From the NCBI RefSeq assembly GCF_027484205.1, contig NZ_JAIXUB010000007.1, forward strand, positions 1 to 42,363: DNA of 42,363 nt, read 5' to 3'. A model generated the notes under the pieces. That model was not told where the DNA came from. It searched no databases and was given only the letters and a program-made list of their open reading frames with translations. A program made the translations under genes and the position numbers. The stretch is from Flavobacterium sp. GTDB lineage: Bacteria > Bacteroidota > Bacteroidia > Flavobacteriales > Flavobacteriaceae. Below are positions 8,198 through 15,920 of this stretch, in pieces (position 1 is the first letter of the stretch; each line of letters opens with the position of its first letter).

Positions 8198-9202
8198 CTA
8201 ACTAAAAATTTTAACTAACATTTCTTTTAATAAGTCGTGCGTTGATAATGCGTTTGCACCAACTCCTTTACTTTTTACATCAATATCTCTCAAAGTTGCA
8301 ACAATTGAACTTACTTTCTTCATTGGATAATTCTTCAAAGCTACATCATAATCCTTCAAAAAAAATGGACTTACACCAAGAACAGAAGCTACATTTTTTG
8401 GATTTTTATCCTTTAAACCATGATATTTTAAAAGTTTAACAAAAAAACTAAATACTAAACTTGTCGTAACAACCATTGGATTATCCTTTGGATTATCAGC
8501 AAAATATTGAGCAATTTGATACGCTTTCAATTGATTTTTTGAACCTAAAGCATTTTGTAATTCAAATACATTGAAGTCTTTACTAAAACCTATATTTTCT
8601 TCAATATCTTTAGGATTTATAGTATGTCCTTTAGGTAAAATGATTTGAAGTTTGTTCAATTCATTACTAATCCTACTCAAATCGTTTCCAAGAAATTCAA
8701 CTAACATTGCGTTTGCTTTTGGCTCAATTGCATAACCTTTTCCTTGCAAAACTCTTGAAATCCATGTACCCACTTGATTGTCATACATTTTTTTGCTCTC
8801 AAAAACTACTCCATGCTTGTCCAAGAGTTTAGTCACTTTTTTACGTTTATCGAGTGTTTTATATTTATAGGCAAAAACTAAAACGGTAGTAGGTTGAGGA
8901 TTTTCGACATAACTTTCAATTTTGTCAATAGTTCTTGATAATTCTTGTGCTTCTCTAACAATAACAACTTGTCTATCAGCCATCATCGGAAATCGTTTTG
9001 CATTACCAATAATATCCTCAACGGTTACATCTCGACCATAAAGAATCGTTTGGTTAAAATCACGTTCGTGTTCTTGTAAAACATTTTGCTCGATATATTC
9101 TGTCAATTTATCAATATAATAAGGTTCATCACCCATAAAAAAATAAATAGGTTTAATGTTTCCTGCCTTAATATCGTTGATAATTTTTACTACTTCATCC
9201 AT
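8198..9202 (-). CDS. holA: DNA polymerase III subunit delta
   Basis: A 334-residue clamp-loader subunit. The N-terminal part carries the family's characteristic PIYFFMGDEPYYIDKL; the middle has YGRDVTVEDIIGNAKRFPMM and REAQELS; the C-terminal collar domain contains NDLSRISNELNKL and ends KEMLVKIFS. Delta opens the beta sliding clamp as part of the delta-gamma/tau-delta' loader, so the gene is essential. Length is normal. It heads a minus-strand group (holA, small membrane protein, rhomboid, SIMPL). Confidence 0.93.
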   Translation of the reverse strand: MDEVVKIINDIKAGNIKPIYFFMGDEPYYIDKLTEYIEQNVLQEHERDFNQTILYGRDVTVEDIIGNAKRFPMMADRQVVIVREAQELSRTIDKIESYVENPQPTTVLVFAYKYKTLDKRKKVTKLLDKHGVVFESKKMYDNQVGTWISRVLQGKGYAIEPKANAMLVEFLGNDLSRISNELNKLQIILPKGHTINPKDIEENIGFSKDFNVFELQNALGSKNQLKAYQIAQYFADNPKDNPMVVTTSLVFSFFVKLLKYHGLKDKNPKNVASVLGVSPFFLKDYDVALKNYPMKKVSSIVATLRDIDVKSKGVGANALSTHDLLKEMLVKIFS

Positions 9203-9219
9203 TATTTATAGTTTGTAGC

Positions 9220-9621
9220 TTATTGTTTATTGTTATTGAATTTCAAACCTTTCATTTCACAATTGTTTAAATATTTCATAAAAGCTCCAATTTTGTTTTT
9301 TACTAATTCCACTTTTAAAGAAACATTTTCAAATTCATTTTGAGAAATCAACTTTTTATCTAAAGATCTATACAATTGAGATTTTAATTCGCCACAAGAA
9401 CCTTTTGAAAAACTTAAAAAATTTATAAATTCTCTATTTCCATTTCTTTCAAAACCTTCAGCAATATTATCCATAATCGAACCAGAACTTCTATCCATTT
9501 GATCTTTTAATGAATATCTTTTACCTAAATTTGTGGTCTCAAACAAATGTTCAATGTCAATACAAATCTCTCTTGACTTATTCCAAATTTCTAAATCTTC
9601 AAATTTTTCTATTTTTGCCAT
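9220..9621 (-). CDS. Four-helix bundle protein (S23 / 23S rRNA intervening-sequence family)
   Basis: 133 residues starting MAKIEKFEDLEIW. Family landmarks are FEDLEIWNKSREI, SLKDQMDRSSGSIMDNIAEG and FLSFSKGSCGELKSQLYRS. The fold is a four-helix bundle that forms a pentamer in solved members; its biochemical role is not established. An upstream TTG (9642) would only add seven residues and no family members start there as far as I recall. No rRNA is nearby. The gene sits between holA and the divergent HsdR_N gene, and its two flanks resemble each other in inverted orientation, suggesting insertion as a unit. Confidence 0.88.
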   Translation of the reverse strand: MAKIEKFEDLEIWNKSREICIDIEHLFETTNLGKRYSLKDQMDRSSGSIMDNIAEGFERNGNREFINFLSFSKGSCGELKSQLYRSLDKKLISQNEFENVSLKVELVKNKIGAFMKYLNNCEMKGLKFNNNKQ

Positions 9622-9662
9622 ACAACTAAAAACAATTAACAATAAACTATAAACAACAAATT

Positions 9663-10109
9663 TTGCAAAAACTCAATTTTCCAACTTTTACGTTTCGGTT
9701 CAAAAATAGTGAAAATAAAGTAGCTATCTTCGATGAAATTAGGAAAAAATTTATCATTCTCACTCCTGAAGAATGGGTTCGTCAGCATGTAGTTCAGTTT
9801 TTATTGCAAGAAAAAAAATATCCAAAATCATATATTAACGTTGAAAAACTTATAAAAATCAACGACTTAAACAAACGTTACGATATTGTAGTTTATCAAC
9901 CTAATGGTGAATTATTTTTATTAATTGAATGTAAAGCACCTGAAGTAAAAATATCACAACAAACTTTCGACCAAATTGCGCGTTATAATTTAGTTTTAAA
10001 TGCTAAATATCTTATGGTTACTAATGGTTTAAATCATTATTTTTGCCAGATGGATTTCGATAACGAGAAATATATTTTTTTAAAAGAATTACCAAGCTAT
10101 ACTAAATAA
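9663..10109 (+). CDS. HsdR N-terminal (PD-(D/E)XK nuclease-like) domain protein
   Basis: 148 residues, essentially only the N-terminal nuclease-like domain of type I restriction HsdR (PF13588 type). The PD-(D/E)XK core appears intact: Asp74 in YDIVVY and Glu89-Cys-Lys91 in LLIECKAP. A stand-alone protein of this kind is common in Bacteroidota and is not part of a restriction system here: there are no HsdM/HsdS genes or helicase. Start: no in-frame ATG exists before the stop at 9627, so TTG at 9663 (giving MQKLNFP) is the best start. It opens a plus-strand group with 1-4 nt overlaps between genes. DNA cleavage activity is unproven. Confidence 0.88.
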   Translation: MQKLNFPTFTFRFKNSENKVAIFDEIRKKFIILTPEEWVRQHVVQFLLQEKKYPKSYINVEKLIKINDLNKRYDIVVYQPNGELFLLIECKAPEVKISQQTFDQIARYNLVLNAKYLMVTNGLNHYFCQMDFDNEKYIFLKELPSYTK

Positions 10110-11020
10110 TGAAAAAAATTCTTCTAGTTCTTTGTATTTTATTTTGTTTTTTTTCTTGTGAAAAAGAAAAGAAAAATGAAACTTCTGTTGAAACAAAAGT
10201 AAATGACTCAAGCAAAGTTTTAATTAGTGAAACTTTAGAAGTCATTGATACAACTTTCAGTGAAACTAATACAATTGATGATTATTGCATTGCCTTAGAG
10301 TATTTAAAAAACGATTACACTAAAAAACTAAATGAAACTAATTCAAGTATAAAAAACAATGAGTTGTATGAAGAATATCATACTATTAGAAAAAAGTATA
10401 TTTATAATATGAGTACATCTAATGATACATTGCTTTCAAATTATGTCAATCAATACAATGAAGAACAAGAAGATTATGTTTTAAATGCTGATTATAAAAG
10501 AATTACAAACCAATTAAAAAAAGTAGCAATCGAATTTTGGTATGTTGGTGAAGGTTATACCGAATTTAGAAGCATTCCAAGTCACTATCCTACAATGTTT
10601 AAAGGAAAGGTTTCTCAAGATTATCAAGATTTTTTAGATTTAATTGCTAAAGATGAAAAGGAACTTTATTCAGCAGATGCAGGTTTTGTAGTAAGTTTTG
10701 ATGAAGTAGGAAGAAGAGTTGCTTCTTGGGAACAATTTTTAACAAAACATCCAAATAGTAAATTGGTAGATGAAGCTAAAGATATTTATAACAACTATCT
10801 TACTGATTTTATTTTTGGTTTAGAAAACACTCCAACTTATGAAGAAGAAACAGGTCTAATCTATCCAGAGTACATAGAAGTATATGATGATTTTGTAAAA
10901 AAATATCCTAATTCAAAAGCAACAAAAAAAATTCAAGAATTTCTAAAATTAGTTGAAAAAAAGACCTCATTTGATGACATTCATAAAGCATTGAATTTGA
11001 AATACAAATTTTATCAATGA
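10109..11020 (+). CDS. Hypothetical lipoprotein
   Basis: 303 residues with a lipoprotein signal (LFCFFSC, Cys17) followed by an acidic/basic low-complexity tail (EKEKKNE). The mature part is helical and charged; two segments (KHPNSKLVDEAKDIYNNYL and KYPNSKATKKIQEFLKLV) look like TPR-type helical repeats. I do not recognise a specific family. It overlaps the preceding stop by one base and the following glycosyltransferase start by four bases, so the three genes are translationally coupled. A role in envelope or polysaccharide assembly is suggested only by the neighbours. Confidence 0.85.
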   Translation: MKKILLVLCILFCFFSCEKEKKNETSVETKVNDSSKVLISETLEVIDTTFSETNTIDDYCIALEYLKNDYTKKLNETNSSIKNNELYEEYHTIRKKYIYNMSTSNDTLLSNYVNQYNEEQEDYVLNADYKRITNQLKKVAIEFWYVGEGYTEFRSIPSHYPTMFKGKVSQDYQDFLDLIAKDEKELYSADAGFVVSFDEVGRRVASWEQFLTKHPNSKLVDEAKDIYNNYLTDFIFGLENTPTYEEETGLIYPEYIEVYDDFVKKYPNSKATKKIQEFLKLVEKKTSFDDIHKALNLKYKFYQ

Positions 11021-12015
11021 TTAACCATAAAAAAATAGCCGTAGTAATTTTGAATTGGAATGGTGTAAAATTGTTGGAACAGTTTTTGCCATCAATTGTT
11101 TCCTTTTCAGATGAAGCCCAAGTTTATGTTGCAGATAATGCTTCAACTGATGCTTCGGTTCAATTTGTAAAAGATAATTATCCGACTGTAAAAATTATTC
11201 AAAACAATGGAAATTATGGTTTTGCAAATGGCTATAACATTGCTTTACAACAAGTTGAGGAAGAATATTATTGTCTTTTAAATTCCGATGTTGAAGTAAC
11301 TAAAAATTGGCTTACACCTATTCTATCGCTATTTGAAAACGAAAATAATATTGCCATCATACAACCGAAAATTCTAGATTTTAAAAATAAAGAATACTTT
11401 GAATATGCTGGTGCAGCTGGTGGATTTATTGATAAATATGGTTATCCATTTTGTAGAGGAAGGGTTTTTGAAACTATTGAGAAAGACAATCACCAATATG
11501 ATGATGAAATAGAAATATTCTGGGCAAGTGGTGCGTGTTTTTTTATTAGAAAAGACGTTTACAGAAAACTGAACGGATTTGATGGTGATTTCTTTGCACA
11601 TCAAGAAGAAATTGATTTGTGTTGGAGAGCATTTAATTTAGGTTTCAAAGCAAAATACATATCAGAATCAATAGTTTATCATGTTGGCGGTGCTACTTTA
11701 AACGAGGGAAACCCTAAGAAGACATTTTTAAATTTTAGAAATTCTTTGTTGATGCTTTTGAAAAATTTACCAAAAAATAAATTGTTTCCAATACTTTTCA
11801 TGCGATTAGTTTTAGACGGAATTGCTGGAATCAAATTTATATTTCAAGGAAAATTCAAACATTTTTTTGCAATTTTAAAGTCACATTTTCATTTTTATCA
11901 TTTGATTTCTAGAAATTTAAAGAAAAGAAATGCTTCTCAAAAAGAAAATTATTTTCAAACAAAAAGTATCGTTTACAATTATTTTGTTAAAGGCGGCAAG
12001 GTTTTTGAACAATAA
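11017..12015 (+). CDS. Glycosyltransferase family 2
   Basis: A 332-residue GT-A fold enzyme: AVVILNWNGVKLLEQFLPSI at the N terminus, ADNASTDAS, NNGNYGFANGYN, then the metal-binding LLNSDVEV and a GFDGDFFAHQEEIDLCWRA acceptor-site motif. This is the rhamnosyltransferase/WcaA-like clade that adds sugars to cell-surface polysaccharide or lipid carriers; donor and acceptor cannot be told from sequence. The C-terminal third is amphipathic and probably membrane-associated. Its start overlaps the preceding lipoprotein gene by 4 nt (ATGA). Confidence 0.92.
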   Translation: MINHKKIAVVILNWNGVKLLEQFLPSIVSFSDEAQVYVADNASTDASVQFVKDNYPTVKIIQNNGNYGFANGYNIALQQVEEEYYCLLNSDVEVTKNWLTPILSLFENENNIAIIQPKILDFKNKEYFEYAGAAGGFIDKYGYPFCRGRVFETIEKDNHQYDDEIEIFWASGACFFIRKDVYRKLNGFDGDFFAHQEEIDLCWRAFNLGFKAKYISESIVYHVGGATLNEGNPKKTFLNFRNSLLMLLKNLPKNKLFPILFMRLVLDGIAGIKFIFQGKFKHFFAILKSHFHFYHLISRNLKKRNASQKENYFQTKSIVYNYFVKGGKVFEQ

Positions 12016-12062
12016 TTAACAATACTTTATAGTAAATCTTCGTTTAAACAATCAAGAAATTG

Positions 12063-12070
12063 TAATTTTG
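12063..12070 (+). promoter_or_regulatory. Candidate -7 element for the OmpA-like gene
   Basis: TAATTTTG matches TAnnTTTG, 23 bp before the ATG at 12094. The -33 region has TTTAAA instead of TTG. It implies that the OmpA gene can be transcribed apart from the glycosyltransferase group. Confidence 0.5.
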
Positions 12071-12093
12071 CAATATCAAAAATCAAATCAATT

Positions 12094-12924
12094 ATGAAAA
12101 AAGTAATTTTTATGTTTTCATTAGCTGCATTGACATTAACATCGTGCGGAACAAAAAAGAAAATTGCCGAATTAGAGCAAAAAAATAAAGAATGTCAAGA
12201 TTTATTAAATTCTACTACGGTAAAATTGAATATGTGCTTAACAGAAAGAGAAGCACTTGAAAAACAAAACGAATATTTAAAGAAAAACAATTCGGAGTTG
12301 ATTAATAATGTTGGAAACATGACGACATTAACAACTCAAGGTGCACAAAATATTGAAAAAGCATTAGAAACTATCAAAGAAAAAGATTTGAAAATTTCAA
12401 GAATGCAAGATGCTTTGACCAAAAAAGACAGTGTTACGTTGGCTTTGGTTACAAGTTTAAAAAGTTCAGTAGGAATTTCTGATCCAGATATTGAAGTAAA
12501 TGTTGAAAAAGGTGTAGTTTTTATTTCTATTGCTGATAAATTATTATTTAAAAGTGGAAGTTACGTTGTAAGTGACAGAGCAAAAGAAGTTTTAGCTAAA
12601 GTTGCAAAAGTAATCAATGACAAACCAACATTTGAGTGTATGGTTGAAGGACACACAGATAATGTTCCTTTTACTGGAAATGCAATTTTACTTGACAACT
12701 GGGATTTGAGTGTGAAACGTTCAACTGCTATTGTTAGAGTTTTGACTAAAGAATTAGGAGTAAAACCATCACAATTGATTGCTGCTGGACGTGGAGAATT
12801 TATTCCATTAGTAAGTAACAACACCGCTGAAAATAGAGCTACAAACAGAAGAACTAGAATCGTTGTTTTACCTAAAATTGACGAGTTCTACGAAATGATT
12901 GAAAAAGAAATGAAGAAACAGTAA
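12094..12924 (+). CDS. OmpA family lipoprotein
   Basis: 276 residues. Lipobox LTLTSC (Cys18) is followed by a basic patch (GTKKK), a coiled coil (about 25-115, EQKNKECQDLL and EKALETIKEKDLKISRMQDAL) and a C-terminal OmpA peptidoglycan-binding domain (about 125-270) with VEGHTDNVPF and GRGEFIPLVSNNTAENRATN. The protein likely tethers the outer membrane to peptidoglycan. Family members of this layout occur across Flavobacteriia. It is followed by a hairpin terminator shared with the convergent LytTR gene. Confidence 0.93.
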   Translation: MKKVIFMFSLAALTLTSCGTKKKIAELEQKNKECQDLLNSTTVKLNMCLTEREALEKQNEYLKKNNSELINNVGNMTTLTTQGAQNIEKALETIKEKDLKISRMQDALTKKDSVTLALVTSLKSSVGISDPDIEVNVEKGVVFISIADKLLFKSGSYVVSDRAKEVLAKVAKVINDKPTFECMVEGHTDNVPFTGNAILLDNWDLSVKRSTAIVRVLTKELGVKPSQLIAAGRGEFIPLVSNNTAENRATNRRTRIVVLPKIDEFYEMIEKEMKKQ

Positions 12925-12961
12925 TTTAATATTTGATTTTAGATATTAGATTTTAGATATA

Positions 12962-12994
12962 AAACGCCTTGAGAAATCGAGGCGTTTATTTTTT
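12962..12994 (+). terminator. Terminator after the OmpA-like gene
   Basis: Stem AAACGCCT / AGGCGTTT (12962-12969 and 12980-12987) followed by ATTTTTT. It overlaps the last codons of the convergent LytTR gene. Just upstream (12929-12960) is a short direct repeat of the GATTTTAGATAT type. Confidence 0.85.
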
Positions 12995-13723
12995 ATACCA
13001 ATCCAGAAATGCTTTAACTTTTAATTTACTTATAATGAATTCAAAATCAGTTTTTATTGATAGAAATATTTGTTTTTGATATTCATTTTTCACATTTTGA
13101 ATATAACTCTTATTAATAATAAATTTTCTGTTTATTCTAAAAAATAAATTTGGATTTAATTCTTCTTCAAGTTTTTCTAAAGATTTATTTACAATAAAAC
13201 TTCGATTTACATTATTTAATAAAAACGTTGAATTGTTATCGCTATAAAAACAAATAATATCTAAATCATTAATCTTTTTTAACAATGAACCCGATGAAAC
13301 TAAAAACGAGTTTTTTATTTTTTGATAATCGTTTTGTTCAAAATCCTTCCAACTAAATTCATGTTGAAAACCAATTCTTAACGTTTCTATTTTTAAAATT
13401 AGTTTATCTAATTTTTCTTCATCAATTGGTTTTAAAAGATAATCAACTGAATTATAATTAAATGCATTTAATGCGAATTCATTATAAGCGGTTGTAAATA
13501 TAATTTTTGACTTAAGAGTGATTTTATCTAAAATTTCAAAACAATTTCCATCTCTTAATTTTATATCTACAAAAACACAATCTGGATGATTATTTTCTTT
13601 AAACCATTGAATAGCATTTTTTACTGAATGAAGAGTTGTTAAAACTTCAAACTCTTTAGAAATTAATAATTTTTGCAAACGATTTGCTGCAGGAATTTCA
13701 TCTTCAATTATTACCGCTGTCAT
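12986..13723 (-). CDS. LytTR family response regulator
   Basis: 245 residues. A receiver domain (1-120) has the acidic pocket EDE (8-10), phospho-acceptor Asp53 in VFVDIKLRDGN, Thr in IIFTTAYN, and Lys in DYLLKPI. A LytTR DNA-binding domain occupies about 140-245 (FFRINRKFIINKSYIQNV). The start codon overlaps the stop of the kinase gene by one base, so the two form a coupled two-component pair. Targets are unknown. In Bacteroidota such pairs often control envelope genes, but nothing nearby shows a target site. Confidence 0.93.
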   Translation of the reverse strand: MTAVIIEDEIPAANRLQKLLISKEFEVLTTLHSVKNAIQWFKENNHPDCVFVDIKLRDGNCFEILDKITLKSKIIFTTAYNEFALNAFNYNSVDYLLKPIDEEKLDKLILKIETLRIGFQHEFSWKDFEQNDYQKIKNSFLVSSGSLLKKINDLDIICFYSDNNSTFLLNNVNRSFIVNKSLEKLEEELNPNLFFRINRKFIINKSYIQNVKNEYQKQIFLSIKTDFEFIISKLKVKAFLDWYKK

Positions 13724-15135
13724 TATCTTTCTAAATTTAAAATAGGAATTGCTACTTGAAAATTACCTTGAGATGATGTTACTTTAATATTTTTATCTGT
13801 TAACAAAAGATACCTATTATTTATATTTTCTAAACCTAATTTTGTAGTTGATAAGGAGTTTTTAAAAGTGATAGAATTAGAAATACATAAATTATCATCC
13901 AAAATAAAAATTGAAATTTCAATAGAATTTATTTCGTCTAAACTATTATGTTTAAATATATTATCTATAATTTCTTGTAATGATAAAGATAGAATATATT
14001 GATAATTATACGATTCAACATTAATTTTAAATGAAAATCCATTTTCAAATTTAGCTTTATAAATTTCTAAATATTCTTTTATAAAACTTATTTCATCAGA
14101 TAATAAAACAAAATCTTCCTCTTGATATTTTAGATAATGTCTATAGGTATTTGATAAATGATGTCCAAACTCGATGGCTTTTTTGGGGTTAATTTCTATG
14201 AAAGAAATCAAAGTATTCAAATTGTTAAAGAGAAAATGTGGATTAACTTGTTGCTTAAGTTGTAGATATTCTGAATTTTTTTTGATGTTTAAGTTTTGAA
14301 GTTCAATTAATCTATTTTTTTTATTTCGTTGATCTATTCTGTAAAACAAAATTGAAATTATTACTGTAGGAGAAAATAATTGAAGAACATAAAATGAACC
14401 AACATATCCTAAAAAATAATTCAATTTTGGAAATCCAAGTGCAAAAAGCGAGGGAAATGATAGAATTGAAGTCAAAAATATAAGTAAAAAAAAGTTATGT
14501 CTAATAAATTTGATTTGACTTAAAAGATAAACTGAAATTATTGATATTGTATTTACAATTAATGAAAACGAAAAAAACTTTGTAAATAACTTTATTAATG
14601 CAACTTCAAAACTATAAATATTAATATAGTCGAAAATATAAAAAAGTATTAAAAAGAGCGTCATTGTTACAGAAAGCAAAAGAACAAATTTGATATAAAA
14701 AGTAAGTTTTTCTTGAAAAACTAAATCAAATCTTTTAGTCATCTTTTTACTTACGTCAAGAATAAAAACATAAAAAAGAAAAATAGCAATATTTAATAAA
14801 ATTTGAAAAAACCAAGTGGTAAATGAAAATGTTACAATACCTCTTTTAAAATAAAAATATTGAAAATAAAGAATTGAAATAGACGTTAATATTACCAATA
14901 TTAGAATTGAAATTAATGTTTTCTTATAAAAACTTTTATTTATTTTTTCGAAAACATAAACACTACAAAAAGAAATATTTAAAAAAAAACTTGCTGTAAA
15001 ATAGTTTACCCTCATGTTAGATAAATCTGAAAGATTGCCTCTAAAAACAATGATAAAAGTAATAATTATTAAAGGTAATAATCCCAAAAACAAAAACTTC
15101 TGAAAAGATTTCATAATATTAAATTTTAAATTCAT
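13723..15135 (-). CDS. LytS-type sensor histidine kinase
   Basis: About 470 residues. The N-terminal 260 residues contain seven to eight predicted membrane helices with no obvious extracellular sensor domain. The His_kinase (PF06580) phospho-acceptor motif is LKQQVNPHFLFNNLNTLISF, and an ATP-binding domain with N-box DNIFKHNS and LGLENINNRY completes the C terminus. It phosphorylates the LytTR regulator encoded immediately downstream. Three starts are possible: TTG 15147, ATG 15135 (chosen) and ATG 15114. The last puts the first membrane helix nearest the N terminus and is a fair alternative. Confidence 0.9.
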   Translation of the reverse strand: MNLKFNIMKSFQKFLFLGLLPLIIITFIIVFRGNLSDLSNMRVNYFTASFFLNISFCSVYVFEKINKSFYKKTLISILILVILTSISILYFQYFYFKRGIVTFSFTTWFFQILLNIAIFLFYVFILDVSKKMTKRFDLVFQEKLTFYIKFVLLLSVTMTLFLILFYIFDYINIYSFEVALIKLFTKFFSFSLIVNTISIISVYLLSQIKFIRHNFFLLIFLTSILSFPSLFALGFPKLNYFLGYVGSFYVLQLFSPTVIISILFYRIDQRNKKNRLIELQNLNIKKNSEYLQLKQQVNPHFLFNNLNTLISFIEINPKKAIEFGHHLSNTYRHYLKYQEEDFVLLSDEISFIKEYLEIYKAKFENGFSFKINVESYNYQYILSLSLQEIIDNIFKHNSLDEINSIEISIFILDDNLCISNSITFKNSLSTTKLGLENINNRYLLLTDKNIKVTSSQGNFQVAIPILNLER

Positions 15136-15209
15136 TTCAAAAGTCAATAAAATGACAATAGTAATAAAATTTAAATTAGTGAATAGTAAAAAAAGCTTAG
15201 TGAAAAGAA

Positions 15210-15830
15210 TTACAAAATATCCAAACTTCCTTTACCTTCACGGATAACTTCTGGTTCATAACCAGATAAATCGATTATGGTTGATGGAATATTAAAACCA
15301 TAACCTCCATCAATGACTACGTCAACTAGATTTTGCCATTTTTCAAAAATTAATTCAGGATCAGTTGAATATTCTACAATTTCATCATCATCGTGAATGG
15401 AAGTTGAAATGATTGGGTTTCCAAGTTCTTTTACAATAGCTCTTATAATGGAATTATCAGGAACACGAATACCAACAGTTTTTTTATTTTTGAACACTTT
15501 AGGCAAATCATTATTTCCTGGCAAAATAAAAGTATATGCGCCAGGTAAAGCTCTTTTTAAAAGTTTAAATGTCGATGTATCAATTTGTTTCACATAATCT
15601 GAAATGTGACTTAAATCATAGCATATAAAGGATAAATTAGCTTTTTCAAGTTTTATTCCTTTTAATTTGGCTACTTTTTCAACAGCTTTCAGATTTGTGA
15701 TATCACAACCTAAACCATAAACAGTATCCGTTGGATAAATAATCAATCCGCCATTTTTTAGTACTTCAACTACTTTTTTTATAGCCGATTCGTTAGGATT
15801 GTCTTCGTATATTTTGATGAATTGTGCCAT
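15210..15830 (-). CDS. tsaC: L-threonylcarbamoyladenylate synthase (TsaC/Sua5 type)
   Basis: 206 residues, the short YrdC/TsaC form without the C-terminal Sua5 domain. Motifs: [17 protein letters not shown] (nucleotide and threonine pocket), [29 protein letters not shown] and GNPIISTS. It makes threonylcarbamoyl-AMP from Thr, bicarbonate and ATP, the first step of t6A37 modification of ANN-decoding tRNAs, and is normally essential. It is followed on the same strand by the unrelated kinase/regulator pair after about 60 bp. Confidence 0.92.
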   Translation of the reverse strand: MAQFIKIYEDNPNESAIKKVVEVLKNGGLIIYPTDTVYGLGCDITNLKAVEKVAKLKGIKLEKANLSFICYDLSHISDYVKQIDTSTFKLLKRALPGAYTFILPGNNDLPKVFKNKKTVGIRVPDNSIIRAIVKELGNPIISTSIHDDDEIVEYSTDPELIFEKWQNLVDVVIDGGYGFNIPSTIIDLSGYEPEVIREGKGSLDIL

Positions 15831-15920
15831 GTTTTCTTGTTTAAAATTTAAAAGAGTTCAAGAGTTTAAAGTTGTTGCTTACGAAATTAAACCATTTTAA
15901 GCAACATTGAACAATTTAAA

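Noticed and set aside
9663..12015. Restriction-modification system
   Set aside because: Only an HsdR N-terminal-like domain is present; no methylase, specificity subunit or helicase follows, and the next genes are a lipoprotein and a glycosyltransferase.
15874..15905. Terminator for the UvrD/PcrA gene
   Set aside because: TTGCTTA / TAAGCAA arms exist but the loop is 16 nt and no clean T run follows on the minus strand.
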